In this document: positions 1-13,900 of the stretch, in pieces
Layout: the number at the start of each line of letters is the position of its first letter
Position numbering within the stretch: the stretch's first letter is position 1
Assembly: GCA_012845835.1 (NCBI GenBank)
Contig: JABAKD010000026.1
Span: 8,192,058 to 8,256,057 of the forward strand
DNA: 64,000 bases
Reading direction: 5' to 3'
DNA from: Undaria pinnatifida
Lineage: Eukaryota; Sar; Phaeophyceae; Laminariales; Alariaceae
Notes under the pieces: model-generated
The model's database searches: none
The model's input: the letters and a program-made list of their open reading frames with translations, nothing else
What the model was told of the DNA's origin: nothing
Position numbers and translations under genes: made by a program

Positions 1-1110
1 CGAGTTGGCCTTCTCCCACGGCGACGTCGCTGACAAACAGCTGCTCGTGGAGGGCAGCGAGGTCGACCTGACGCAGTTCGAGGTTCTCGTTGAGGCGGCT
101 GACGTCGACCCTCGCCCGTTCAAGAGCGTTGCGGGACTCCACATTGCAGGTTTCCGCCTGCCTCGGAGCGCGTCGGTAATGGGTAGCTTCCCGTCCTCCC
201 TCCTGGTAGGCCCGGGCCGCCGCATTCAGCCCGGCCGCAAAGGAGGATGCCTTTATGCGGAACGTCAGTCACGGGTGTCGGAGGTTTGGCCTGCAGGCGG
301 CAGGGCGACGAGGGGTGAGGGGAAGCAAAGGGGGGGTGGGGATTGAGTACCCGGAAGCGGTCTCCCCGGGCACCGGAGGGGTAGCCGAGGGTGGGCTTGA
401 TGTGGGATCGGGGGTTGGCGGGCGCGGGCATGCAGCGAGGCTCGTCGCTGCCAGGCGCCATGGAATCGGCAAGTCGGGTATTGGTTTCTACTGGCTCGGT
501 AGCACGCGCAGCAAGATAATCCTCTTCCGTCTGCAACTCCATTGCCAGCAATTCATATTTCTTGAATAGTCAAGTGGGAAAGGAGACGGCGGGTGGAATC
601 GTACCGGGTTGGAGCCCATCGCGGATGGAGACAATCGCGCCCCCGGGATCGGCGGCGGTGGCGTCGCACAGCCCCGAGGCACGCGGCGCTTCCTCCAACA
701 CTCAGCATCCGTCCTCAAAGACCAACCTCGGGAAGGTCGCGTGCGGTAGCCATCCTATCAACGCGAACCGCTTTGTCCTCTAGTTCGGAGCAGTCCCCGA
801 AGGACGCGATGCGCGGTGGGCCACCGCTGATATCACCATCGACGGCGGCGTCCGCGCAGAGCCTGCACCGGCGCCCGCGCCGGCGCTCGCTTCGGTGACC
901 ACGCCGGCCTTCTTCACCCTCCTCTTTCCTTTCGCCGAGAAGGTGGAGGAAGCTGCGGCTTTCTTGGCAACTGCCGCATACGAGAGAGAGGCGGAGGGTG
1001 TGGGGACGGTCGGGAAAATGTAATGCTAACGAGCATTTATTGGGGCGGGGTGACTTGCCTTCCATGGTAACAAGTTGCTCGACGCCCTTCGGGGGCGAAG
1101 CATCACGCAC
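1..1110 (-). pseudogene. Decayed coding-like region, 3' part beyond the left edge
   Basis: On the minus strand three stretches read like protein, but in different frames. Positions 268-2 are open for 89 codons and run off the window; this part is rich in Leu, Glu and Arg (for example NALERARVDVSRLNENLEL) and could form a coiled coil. Positions 551-120 contain LLAMELQTEEDYLAARATEP, and positions 1110-715 contain DISGGPPRIASFGDCSELED. The changes of frame mean either introns or, more likely, an old broken gene, possibly a retrotransposon gag-like protein. GC content is clearly higher than in the following kilobase. I recognise no family. The opposite strand is also open (5-346), so even the strand is uncertain. 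Confidence 0.3.
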
Positions 1111-1912
1111 GTGGTACAGTACTCGGAGTGTCTTCCAAACAAATTTTTTTGGTATTGCTCAGCCACGACGTACCAAGTTAAGTATCGACCACACGAGGCA
1201 AAGCGGGCTGCCAGCCTAGGGGGAGGCTTCGTTTATGGTCCGAACTACAACACGACATACATGGAGTTGTGCGACGACACGCGCGCAGCATGATACTGCC
1301 TATCCTGCTGCGCGCTGGCACTATTATTATTAAAGGCGGTTAACAAGCCCGCACCTCTCGATTGTTTCGATCGCGTTTTTTGGGTCCCGAAACGGTTCAT
1401 ACAAAAAATCGTTAATATTTTCCCCATAACGTCAAATACGACGAGTGGTGATCGCTGTTGTTCGCGTATCGCAAATACCTATATAGTGAGTGGTGTTTTG
1501 CGTTCGCTCGCTTTTTATCTGCACAAGAGCACACGTCGTTCCACCGCTCATTGGCGGCCGCTACATAGAAATATCACGGTCTAGGGCTCGCTTCGTTGAG
1601 CGTGCGGTGTTAGCCGCAGAATCCTTGTATATCAACTCTCTCTCCACAGATGCCGTGAGTGGTCTATTGCAATGTTCTCAGTAGGAATGCTACGTCTACG
1701 CCCTCTCCTCTTGCTATATTCAACAGTTAAGCCGCCATCTTCTGTGGTTCTGGCACACAACACGCACGATCTTCGCAGTTTGCTGCGCAGTTCGGGTAGA
1801 ATTACTGATTCTCCCCTGCGTCTCATATGATAAACCGCCGCTAAAAATTATCGAAACCCAATATCACCGCGTTTCCTCGTTCATCGTATTTTCAAACTTC
1901 AAACAAAGTTCG
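1111..1912. other. Spacer and likely ALG6 upstream region
   Basis: No conserved reading frame was seen on either strand. The segment lies directly upstream of the ALG6 start codon and probably contains its promoter and 5' untranslated region. No convincing TATA box could be assigned. The last 50 bases before the ATG are AT-rich (TTTTCAAACTTCAAACAAAG). Confidence 0.4.
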
Positions 1913-4900
1913 ATGGACGAACCACGTGCTGGTGCGTCGTCTCTGAGGAGTTGGGGACCGAGCCCTGCTGTGGTGATATGGTGCGCTTTGCTTATGCGAT
2001 ACATGGTCTCATTATGGCCGTACTCCGGACAGGGGGTTAAACCTATGCACGGAGACTTTGAAGCCCAGCGACACTGGATGGAGATCACAACCAACCTGCC
2101 GCTTGGGGAATGGTACAGGTATGATACCAGCCTCGCTAGACGAGATGACCAGACTACCTCACGAGGAGTAAGGCTCGCCGCTCAAGTGTCTGCGATGGTG
2201 CAATGTTGCTTGCAGTACTTAGGTTAGTTCTGTAGTGTGCAGCTGTATTGACCTGCTGTCGCTGTTTGTTCTTTGTACAGCTGGTCGTATGATCGTACTT
2301 GTAGTGACTTGCCGCGTGGTTGGTACTGGTACCGCTGTTGTGCCGGTAAGGCAACGCATATCGTTGACGCTGCAGTCAGTATCGGTACGACTGCTGCTGC
2401 TGTACTGCTGTATTGGTATCGTAGATCGGATCAGCTCATATCTACAGCGTAAACCAGTATATCGTAGCTATGAAAAGTCTGATACGATGCATGAGGTATG
2501 ATAGCTCCTGGATAGCTTGACGTACGAGGCAGCGCTGTCTTTCCGCATATCCTTGGGGTGCTGGGCGCGGCCGCGCGGCCGCCCTGCTTTACGTACTAAC
2601 TACAAGTACTTGTACACATATACGAGTAGCACTTGCGTGTTCGCGCTTCGTGTGTACGACTGCGTAATATGTCAGATGCTTTGTGCGAATGTTTGGTTAG
2701 CTGATGGCCTTCTGCGCCACTTTTCGCCTCCCGGTGGCTCCTATACCTTACCTTCTCTGCCGTCCCAGATTCGACGTTGATTTCTGGGGTTTGGATTACC
2801 CTCCCCTCACGGCTTATGTTTCCTGGGCCTGCGGCCAGTTGTCAAAGGTCGTCGACCCCGCATCTATGGCTCTCGGGTCGTCTCGTGGCTATGAGACTTC
2901 AAGCCACAAGGTGAGCGTAAAGCTATCATGCTATTGCTGGTTTCATTAGGGCTGGCCGCTTGGAAAGGCAAGTACTTTAGTTGTACATTTGTGCATCTTG
3001 GTGCATTGTATATTTGAAGCATTGAGCATTGAGAACCACAGTCGATGTAATCCCCCCCATTACCCTCTATACGAACTCCATTGCACCCTTTCGGTTTGGT
3101 GCCTGATTTTTAATAGAGGGGGGCGTTCGTTCGTTCATTCACCGAGCAGAGTGAGGTGGTTGGAAAAAACTTAAGCGCGCCCAAGCTTTTCGTGAGAATG
3201 TCAACCTTTTGTAACTCCGTTACAATGTATTTTACATCCACTGCGTAGTCCGCATCCAAGGACGTATCAACATGTGGTGACATTTTATTTTGCGCCCATG
3301 TAACTCGCGCGTGGGGTAATCATGTTGGTTCAACTGGTGGCTACGGCACCCAAGTCATCGTCAAAAACCATCGTCGTCCTTGTTTGCTCACTACTTTTCG
3401 TTTGGGTGAAGTGCAAAATGTGAGTTATCACAGGATGTGTACTGTAGCACAGGCAGACACGCCTCCAGCAGAAGCAGTTACTGCCTCATAGGATACCAGT
3501 TCTACAGTAGATGCAATGCAACACAACCGCCAGCTTCAAGAAGCTCTATCATTCTGCGGCGGGTGCCCGTGGTCCTACCAAGCGAGCAACGGCTCCTGTC
3601 GGGCTCCTGTCGCAGAGCAGCCCTTTCCGTCTTCTGTGCTTTCGCTGTAAATTAGCCCCATCGTTGCGCACCTGTTATTAATAAGATGAGGAGAAGATTA
3701 TGTCGCAGACCTGAATATCGTAGTGTCCTCTGCTGAAAAAATTGGTTCTTCTGCAGTGTCCGCTGTTGACGAAAAAATGGTATGTCTGCAGTGTCCTCTG
3801 TTGACAAAATTAAGTCTCGCGCTATCTGCACGGGTCTCCCTTCAACAGGCAAACCCGTCGCATGTACCTGCAGTTCCATACGTCTCAGCTGGCGTGTATC
3901 TGGTTTCACTCGGCTTACCGGCTCCGGAGCTGTCAATAATATCACTCGCCCCTGTTATATGCTCCTCCGCTATTAAATAGCTGTTTCAAAGCTCGAGGGT
4001 GACAGGGACTCATCCTTCGTTGACACGAGTCGGTGTCCACCGCTGTGGGGGATGCTGTCGTAACATGATTTATCTTGCCCATTCAGCAATGTACGTTGGA
4101 CGAACATCCGTGGATATTCCGTTGAAACGGGAAACGCGTTGGTACCGTCGCGTAAAACAGGAGGATGAACCATTCGAAAGGACTGTTTCGTATCGTAGCA
4201 AACCGCCTTTTTATATAGTACAAAACCCAAACATCATGGTGCGTCGTTTTTCACTGCAAATATCCTGACACTGTACCTGTGCCCACGCATGAGATGGACG
4301 TCGGCAGGGTCTACATACCTGGACCCTGGACCTATGCCACTGCTTCCGCTGTTGGCTGCTGTATTGACGCTGCTAGAGCGTAGGCACGTACTTGCACTAA
4401 TTATTTGAAGGATATTACTCAGGTTTTACGGACCCAGCGGCCGCGTTGTGACCCCTGTAGGACTTCATGCGTCAATGCTCAGCAAACCTGCCGGTGGAGC
4501 GCCACCAATTCCCCGCCGGCTTGGCAGCGTCACCATTGAACCAAACATCAAAACATCACCGTTGTCTGGCGCAATGTTCATTTTCCCGCGTCGGCCGGTT
4601 CCCTGTGTCGATTTCCGCAGGTGTTTATGCGGCTGACGGTGTTGGTTCTGGATCTCGCTACCTTCTTCCCTGCTGCCGCGGCTGTAGCTAGAAGGTGCAC
4701 CCATCAAGACATTAAAACACCGGACAGATTATCAGGATACATCATATCTCCATTTCATTTTCTAGATCTGCCGCGGCAGATAGACCCCTAGTTTGTCATA
4801 TCTGCACGATTTAGGTCACATACAACGGGTGGGATCTGTATTGCGCGGTACTTACGCGCATGTTCGCCGGGCGGGACATGCCGGGTGGGATCTGCATGAT

Positions 4901-7900
4901 GCTTCGAAGTATATTTATAGCTCTTGCACAACACATCGTTTTACGGAAAACGCAGGATTTATATTATATAGATTGTATCTAGATCGTATCTAGATCGTAA
5001 ACAGATCGAATTTTGTCGCATGTGTGAAACCACTCAACGTGGCAACTACTGTACCTCTTGAGTAGACCTCTTTGTAATGAAGTACAGGTGTAAGGTATGC
5101 CCCTGTGGGCTACGGTTTCTCCTTTGAGTTTTCTTACTGTCATACCTCATAGAGCCTAGGCATGCACCGTCGAAGACTCGGGATATGTGGTGGAGTCTCG
5201 ATGTCGCCTGAGCCGGCGTGGCTGAATCAAAAGTTTCGCGAACTTCAGCCGAAACATTCAGGCGGAGCACTGCAGCACCGGTAAAAGCATTCCTTACAGG
5301 GCAAATCCTCCATGCAAGAGCCTCGCCAGTCACATTGTTTTTCACCAAAAACTGTGGCCCTATCGTCATATTCCAAGTCGGCGTTCCTCATCTTGGCCCG
5401 CGCCTCTGCATGCGGTACCCATCATACCTGTAGCGTTAGATGGAAACCGGCTGTGCTTCCATCTTCCGGCCGGTTAGGCCCGCTGATCGGAGCGCAAGCC
5501 GCGCAGACAAATGAAGTAAGCGGGTGCATCTAAAGCCCAGCTCTGCATCTACTGCTGTAGTTGGTAGCACCTACCATGGTACGTGGTAGCTTGTAATCCG
5601 GCACAACCACGTTGGCGTGCTGCCACCATCGACTTCTATAATGCCGTAAACCTGATACCGTGAAGACTTTTTTTGTTGGAGATCCGGGTAAAACATGCTT
5701 TCGCCCTCTACACGTTCATTTTGGAACCGTTTTTTTTGTGTGTGCAACAAATATTTGACTTGACCTCGTCCCTCATATCCAAAGATGCAAAACTTCTTAA
5801 ATTATCGCATACAGCTGGCTGCAATGTACAAGGTATCACAATACAACTGTAATTAATATTTAATACCTAGCCAACTAGGAACTAGCCAGTGCTTGCTATT
5901 AGTATTGTACTGTTAATATAGTCTACAAAATCACAGCCCTACCAACTGTATCACCTCACCTAGCCAACTAGTACCTAGTCGGCTACTTACTGTCACTCAA
6001 CTGGCGGCCCTACCAAATGCATACCTTGACCTGGTGTACCCCAGGCTGTCCAGACGGAACGGCAAAGCGGGAGCCCCTGCAGGGGCTTGGGAAGCTGTAG
6101 GGACAAAGGCGTTTCTGATGGTGTTGTTGCATCCGGCGCTAGTGCTCATCGATCACGGCCACTTCCAGTACAACTCCATCTGCCTGGGGCTGGCCATGGC
6201 TAGTGCGGCGGCGGTGACAAGTGGGGAGCGTGGCGGAGGTGAGATTAATTATTACGAGGGAAGCGAGTTTCTAAATTTGGCTCCGTCCCGCCCTCGTGTG
6301 ACCGAACACCCGTGCCCCGCTCGATCACCGGATCTCCTAAAAAGGAACAACAGGAGAGCGGTCCAGTTTTTTTTTCGAAACACGCCATCCTTGGAACAAC
6401 AGCAGCAGCAGCATGTGCCATGGTAACGCTTCCCACCAACGCGCCCAGTTGACGAGAGGGTACATATCTCCACCAGCACGAGTTTTTAACGAGAGCTACA
6501 ATACCGTACCATGGTGGTCTCCCTATAGTGCCGGCATGTACCAGCGAACAGTGCCGGCAGTGTACCGGGCACCGACACTATTGGGTAAGGTGCCGATATT
6601 GATACCGGTATAAGCGACTTCCAGTCGTGCCAAGAGATTTCACCGGACCTATACCGGCATTAGACACTACCCATTCGACACTATAGAGAGACCCCCACTA
6701 CATCTGTTCCTTATCGAACCGGCATTATACGGGCAACATGCACTACTATAGAGAGACCCCCACTGTATATGTTTCTTGTCAAACCGGCATTATACGGGCC
6801 GTAGGCACTGTTCATTCGGCATTATAGAGAGAGCCCCACTGTATTTTGACGTCCATTGGGGATGTCTCAGGTGCTGCAAACCGCGCCGACACCCTGAAGT
6901 TTCACACGTGTCTGTTTGTCGTCAGAAGCTGTCTAGACACGAACGTCATGATGTCATGACAGTACGTTCATGGAAATACGTTTGCACGAAACGCCTGCCG
7001 GTACAAACGAAAACTATAAGTGGCATGGTGCTTTTGTCGTGAAAATGTGAGATTTAGCCATTTCTCTTTTCGTGGCGCTTGCGCCCACTCTGTCGTCAAG
7101 AGCAGTGACCGTATTGCAAGTGGAACTTTGTTTCTCGTGTCCTGCTTGTGGTGCCGAGACAGCCAGTAAGATATGCAAGGCCCGCTCTTCTCGATTTTTT
7201 TCCCTACAACGTTTTTTTTTTTTTTGTTCCTGTTTTTTTTTCCGACCTAATTTTCCTCTTAAAATTTCCTGAAATAGAAATGCGAAGCGTTCCTGAATTT
7301 CTGCTCTCAGCTAACTTTCGTGATTTCATGTTCCCACCCCCCCCTGTTTTCCCTTTTTTTCCTGGCGAAAACACGAGAAAAAAATGGGGAAATGCTACCG
7401 GTTTTGGATAAGAATGCCTCGAAGGCTACGCGTTCATTGCCGCCCTCCATCCCTCGACAAGATTCAGGCTAACATCGCGTCGCGCGTCCTGTGTCCGCTG
7501 TTCTGACTCCTGCGTCGTTCCCGTATCAGAGCTGTTTGGGAGCGTCCTGTTTGCCTTGTCGCTGAACTTCAAGCAAATGGCCCTTTACTACGCTCCGGCT
7601 TTCTTCTTTTACCTGTTGGCATGGTGCTTATGGGGGGCAGCTGGTGGCAACACGATCGGTGAGAGCTACGCGCCACGTGCATTGTCTCGTGAAGTATCCT
7701 ACATGTTGTTGTTCTTACGTTAACTCGCATAATCAAGTCCGTGGTCACAGGATAGGCTCCAGTCACTCTGGAGCTGAGGAATACCCCAGGGAAAAAACAC
7801 AAACTGAGTGGTACACGCATATATCATAGCTGACGCAATTCATGCCTCCGGCAGAGAACTATAAAGAGTGAAATCGGGAGTCAGCCCACGACGTGCCAGG

Positions 7901-10900
7901 TCCACACTGTCACATATATATGTTTTATTACTCGCGTCTGAAAAACCGACTACACCGCATGCCACCCAGAAAAGACTGCCTCGCGTATATTACACGTAGT
8001 GCCTATCACTATGCATACGCACGACAGACTCAAGTCATTTGGAAAAAGAAAGAAAAGAGAAGAAAGAAAGAAAACAAAGAAAAGAAAAGAAAAAAGATAA
8101 AAGAAAAGAAAAAGAAAGAGAAAAAGGCAAGGAAAAGAAAAGACAAGAAGAGGACGCAAGAAAAGGAAAGAAAGGAAACAATAACCATACTAGCAAACCC
8201 TAGGAACTGGCTAAGGACGGCATTGGGCTCATAGAGGGTATCATGTGCATCATCAATGGCACTGGGAGAAGAACGCAACAAGGTGAATAAGTCAGGGCGG
8301 CCTTACGCTAGCGTGTGACGGCCGTTGGAAGGCCCACAAACGTCAAGACCATGATGGCCGGACCCAGACTTCAGTCTCTTGGGCAGGACGCACCCCCCCC
8401 CCCCCCCCCCTTCCCCCCTCCCCCCCTTCCCCCCTCCCCCCCTCCCCCCCCCCACGCCCCACGCCCCCCGGCCGCTTAGACATGCCGACGGTGGATGTCG
8501 CTGCCGCGGCCTTTTGCTTGTCGCTCTGCAGCTCTCCGCGTCATGCCATTTCCGCATGAATGACTCTGCTCTCTCCTCTACCCGTCGAAAACATCCGCCG
8601 GTCTTTTGTGCATCCTTTCACCACCCTTCGAACTTCATTCCAAAGCCCAACATATCCTCCTTCAGATGAGCCATCCAGTCCTTCTCTTGGCCCCCTGAGT
8701 AGCCCTTACCCCCAACAAGCTCCCCAAACATTACCCTCTGCGGCAGACGCTCCTCCCCCACGCGTGCTACAAATCCTGCAAACAGTATCTTCCGTTTGCG
8801 AACTGCCGCCTCTATGCTCTCGGAAGCCGTCTTGGCAAGCGCGTCGGCGTACGAGAGGGTGTGGTCGTCGCGCTTCCGTTTCCACCATCCGAGGCATCGG
8901 AGGAGCTTGAAGTGGTGAACCCGTCGTAGCCTGTCGTAGTCAGGCTTGTTCGGGCTCCACGTCATGCAACCGTAGAGTAGTGTCTCGATCACCTCGGCCT
9001 TCAGCAACCGCACCTTAAACCGTAAGCGCACACCGGGACGATCGTAGATTTCTATCTTGTGCCGCTGGAAGAACGCCCAGACCCTCTGAAGACGCCGCGT
9101 TATCTCGATGCTGAGTTCTCTGTCTGCGCTGATAGCCCCGCCCAAGTACACAAACTCGATCGTTTGTTTGTATACCTGGTCGACGGCATTGATGGTGAAC
9201 GACACCTTCCCCCAACCTTTAGTCTGCAGGCACATTATCTCCTTTTCGGCCTCGGAGACCGTAAGCCTGAACGCCGAGCACGCAGTCGCGATCGCCGTCA
9301 TCATCCTCTCCAGCCCTTCTGATGATCGCGATACGATGCCCGCATCGTCAGCGTACAGCATACCCCACAACCTCTGCACCTCCTCCTCCCCCTTCCCCCC
9401 CCACCCGTCGACTTCGCCTGTGTGTGATGTGCCCTTCTTTCCCCCTTTCTCCTTCTTTCATTGGAGCTGCACCATGTTGTCCGTGATGGCTGCATCAGCG
9501 AGGAAGCGTTTTCGGCCACACGCAGTACCGCCGTGAAAAACATGTTGAACAGCAGTGGCGCGAGCACGCATCCTTGCCTGAGACCTTGCCCCACGTCCAA
9601 TTTATCCGAGCACTCTCCATCATCCAACCGCACGCATGCTTGCATGCCGTCGTGGGATTGGCGGATGACGGCGAGCATTCTTGGTGGCGCGCCAAAACGG
9701 GCAAGGACACCCCACAGAAGAGTTTGGTCGACGGAGTCATATGCTTTGGTGAGGTCGATAAAGCACAAGTACAAGGGGGTGTCCTTCTTCCGCGCCGGTT
9801 CCTGCAGTCGTCGTGCTACGAACATCATGTCAACCGTCGAGCGTTGGGGTCTGAACCCACACTGTTCCTCCGGCAAAATGTTCTTGCGTTCGCAGTAGTC
9901 ACTGAGGCAACCCGCGATGACTTCGAGGAGTACTTTGCCGGCGTGATCCACGTGGGAGATGCCACGATAGTTGCCGCACTCTGTCCGATCTTTGTTCTTG
10001 TGCAACACCTTAATCGTTGCATCTTTCCATTGTTGCGGCACGCCACCTCCCCTCCACACAGCGACGATGATATCGTGGAACTTTCCAAGCGTGTCCAGTT
10101 CTCCTTCGTCGGCCAAGACCTTCTGGAGCTCGGCCGGGAGGCCATTGGGTCCTACCGCCTTTCGGTTCGCCAGCGCACGGATGCCCTCCTCTACTTCGTG
10201 CCTAGACGGGATATCATTCAGTGGTCCGCACGGGGGCCATTGCTTAAGCTCGTCCACAATGCCCGGATCAAGGGTCGGCGACTTGGTGTTAAGCAATGTA
10301 TGAAACCACCTCATCCACCGCTCCCGGATGAGGGCATTATCCCGCAGCAATCGACCTTCCTCGTCCTTGATGTATCGCGAGTTAAACGTCCTCTTTCCTT
10401 CCATATTCACCCCCTTTAGGTGTTTGTAGCAGTCAAACTGATCACCTTCTCGGATACGCCCTTCGAGTTGGCTGACGTAATCTTCGAAGAACCTCTGAAC
10501 AGCTTCCGCCCGCGTGCGTTTGGGCTGTTTTGCTGATCGCCTTCGAGGCTCGCCGTAGACCACGATCATTTGGAGCAGAGCGAAGCCGTTTCCTCGCGTC
10601 TTCCCTATCCTGCCATCGTGTGTTGAAAAACACGCTTTCGTCTCCTCGGTCGCACACCAACCCCTCGGTACTTGTTTGCGCCGAATAGGGGGCGCTATGT
10701 CGACCGCAATCGACATTAGAGTCTCAGTTAGTACTGGGGTCATGTCATCAACGCTTCCTTTCAGTATTAGTAGCGGGTGTCGGGGAGGCAAGCTGGGCGG
10801 CTGTCGCTTTTTGTAGGTTCATCCGGAGATGCCTACATACCTCTTGCTAGCACCTCGCCCTGGTGATTGTATGTGTCTAGCGTCAACCCAACCCAACCTA

Positions 10901-13900
10901 ACTTAATTGCTTGTGCTGTCGTTGGGCGTCGGTGTAGGTGCGTCTCAAAATGACTGGAGGTCAAGAATAATTTTAGAAAGAATACCATGCACGTAGGAGA
11001 TTTACCTTTCGGAGGTTCTGGTAGTGGGGTGGGACACGGAACACGGGGCGTGAAAAATCGGGCACGCAAGGTTGGAAATGGGCTCCTACTTTCAGGCGCC
11101 TTTAGAAATTCGCTTCGCTCGTAATTACACAGCTCGCGTCCGTATGATGCCCGTCTTGCCTCAGGAGGGAGTTCATATGCTGCGGTAGGGGCACGGTGGG
11201 GCAGAGTCGTCGGGCGTGTGCTCGGTCTCGGGCTGGTGGTTGCTCTCACTTTTGCCCTGCTGTGGGCCCCCTTTTGCGTCTATCCGCACGATGCAGACGG
11301 AGGGGGGTGCTTGTCCTCGCTAGGTCAGGCAAGTGCAGCGCCTACTGGTATACTATAGTATTTACGCTTTCCACCCATCGGACAGGTGAGGAGCTCATCT
11401 CATGACCTTTCGGCGCAGATGTATTATAAAAAATGAAAATACACTCCAGCTGTGAGATCGAAGATTTCGTCGAAACTCATCTTTGCAAGCTGTGTGTGAT
11501 ACTCCGATCGCGCGTATTACGAGTTGTGTGTCCTCATTAAGGATATAGGTCGGCGACTCCCCTTACAACTACAGTGTAGCTATCAGGGTCAGCAGGGTGA
11601 TGTTAGTCAATCTGTGCGCGGAAACTATAAAACCCGTTTCTGAGGGGGACCAAATCTGACACCTGTGGAGGAAAATGTATCCGTTTAGCAAGTGAATACT
11701 GTAAGTCGAATAACCGGTGAGGGGGGGGGCGGAGTTTTGAAGGACGTGGGGGCCTGGTTTTGATAAAAGCGAGCGGGGTTGGAGGGGGGGGGGAAGGGGG
11801 GAGGGGGGGGGGGCGGACGGGCGGACAATTTGTGCGTGGAAGCTATAAATCCTTGTAAGGGGATAAATCAGATGTATTGTATTACATACATACATACCTT
11901 GTTACATGATACGCGCTATCGGAGTATCACACACAGCCTGCGAAGGTGGGTTTCGACGAAATCTTCGATCTCACAACTGGCGTGTATTTTATTTTTTTTA
12001 AATGATAGGTGCCCATCTCATTGTCTAGATTTTTTCAGGAAATATTCATGCGTGATGTATATATATACCTGGTATGATCATGTTTCCTCCGCCTTCTGTA
12101 TGGCGCGGTTCTTGTACGCACGTTTTTGAGGTGGGATATACCTGGTACATATGTGATACGGCTCTTGCACAGCATATAACAACGGGAATAATATACATGT
12201 GGATTATTTAGATCCCGTAGAAGATCTAGTGATCTATATCCTACATAGATCTAGACCCTATAGACGATCTATAGACGATCTGCAGTAGATCCTGCACTTG
12301 ATATATTAATATATCCTATAGACGATCTAGATCCTATAGATATCGTGCACATTGTTTCCGCCACCTTGGCATCGTTCGGCGCTGATTGACGGCAGGTTTT
12401 GTTCCGGCTGTTTCCGTTCTCGCGAGGGTTGTTTGAAGACAAAGTCGCCAACTTGTGGTTCTGCATGGATGTGGCTTTCAAGCTAAGAAGGAAAGTAGTG
12501 CTCGTGCCTCATCTCCCCAAACTGGCTCTCGCAGCAACACTAAGGTGAGTTGTGCCCCGTATGCCTGATACGCCCAATTGAGATGGCTCTATTAATAGCA
12601 TCAAAGTGAACCTCTTTAGCATTGCACCCACGCGTTTGGGTACATTATTTGCAAATAAAGAGGGGATCCCTCAATAAGGCGGTATCCCTATATAAGGCGA
12701 TTAAAATCGCTTGGCGCTACTGGAGAATAGCACTACAGTACTCATAACGTGGAATAAATAAGGCGGCTTCCCCCTACAATGCGGTCCTAGAGCTCTCTAT
12801 AGTGCATAGTGTATACCACACCACCGCCTTACCGGGACACCGCTATCATACTACTATCATATTACTACTGTATCATACTACTGCTACTGTATCATACGAC
12901 TACTGTATCATACTACTACTGCATCATACTGCTGTCACACTACTAGCATACTACTATCATACTACTACTGTATGATACTGCTACTGTCATACTACTGTCA
13001 TACTACTGTCAGTAGCCTTTACGGTCTTCTCAACTCGCGGATTATACCAGATGAATTAACGAATGTACTTCGACTTCTGAGGCCGTCTCCGCACATTTTA
13101 TCAGATGTTCCAAAACTCGCCGCGAAACCGCGCTCGGGTCGGAGCCTTAGCCTTAGCCTTAGCCGAGGTTAAGGTCGGAGTTAGGGTTAGGGTTAGGGTT
13201 GGGTCGACGCCCTCTCGTGCTTGGTGAAAAACACACATACAAAAACACAAAAAACAGCGTAAAAACCCCTATGAAGCGAAATCCATTTGGTACGCTATCT
13301 GGTACTATTAATGGTATGCTTTATGGGTTGAGACTGGTAAAGGCGACTGCCTGCTGTAGTGTGGTGTCGTTTTCGCAGATAGCATGGGTACTTCGAAGTA
13401 TAAGGTGATCTGGCGTGATACCTGATACAGTGTACCTCGTACCTGGTACTAAGTGCCAGGTATAGTATTAATAGTACCAGGTATAGTATTACTAGTACCT
13501 GGTATAGTGGCATTGCACCGGTTGGAGTGCACCTATATACGTCGCCCCAAAAGCTGAGTGTGACGAATGTTTTGACGAATATTTTGGAGCATTGCTTCGA
13601 ACACGTCAGCTGTGAGGTCTCGATCAATTTAATGGTCGATACTCACCTTTGCAAGCTGCGTGATACTCTCGCGGCCGGTTTTCAACACCGCCAACACCAC
13701 CACCACCACCAAATCCGCCCCCATAACCACCACCACCACCGATACCGACACCATACAGATGGATTACTATTACTGTATAAATGTGCTGTTGGAAGATGTG
13801 TGACCTCCCTGGATGCCGGCGGTGTCATTAGTTCACCATTACCCGCGACGGATTTTCACAGATGGATTACTATTACTGTATAAATGTGCTGTTGGAAGAT

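Larger units (their letters stand above)
8303..10800 (-). mobile_element. 5'-truncated non-LTR retrotransposon (LINE), antisense in ALG6 intron 5
   Basis: The minus strand encodes a LINE reverse transcriptase. Landmarks are [20 protein letters not shown] and [18 protein letters not shown] (motif A), [14 protein letters not shown] (motif B), YADDAGIVS (catalytic motif C, about 9355-9338) and a Cys/Trp-rich C-terminal segment ending around 8460 after MRKWHDAE. No endonuclease domain precedes the RT, so the copy is 5'-truncated near 10800. It sits in ALG6 intron 5 in reverse orientation, which is compatible with continued splicing of the host gene. A long G-tract on the coding strand (8391-8460) follows the recognisable ORF. 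Confidence 0.9.

Noticed and set aside
10833-11249. 138-codon minus-strand ORF
   Set aside because: Antisense shadow of ALG6 exon 6 and the intron before it.
13180-13203. A true chromosome end
   Set aside because: Only a few TTAGGG units flanked on both sides by ordinary intron sequence; interstitial, probably part of a repeat.
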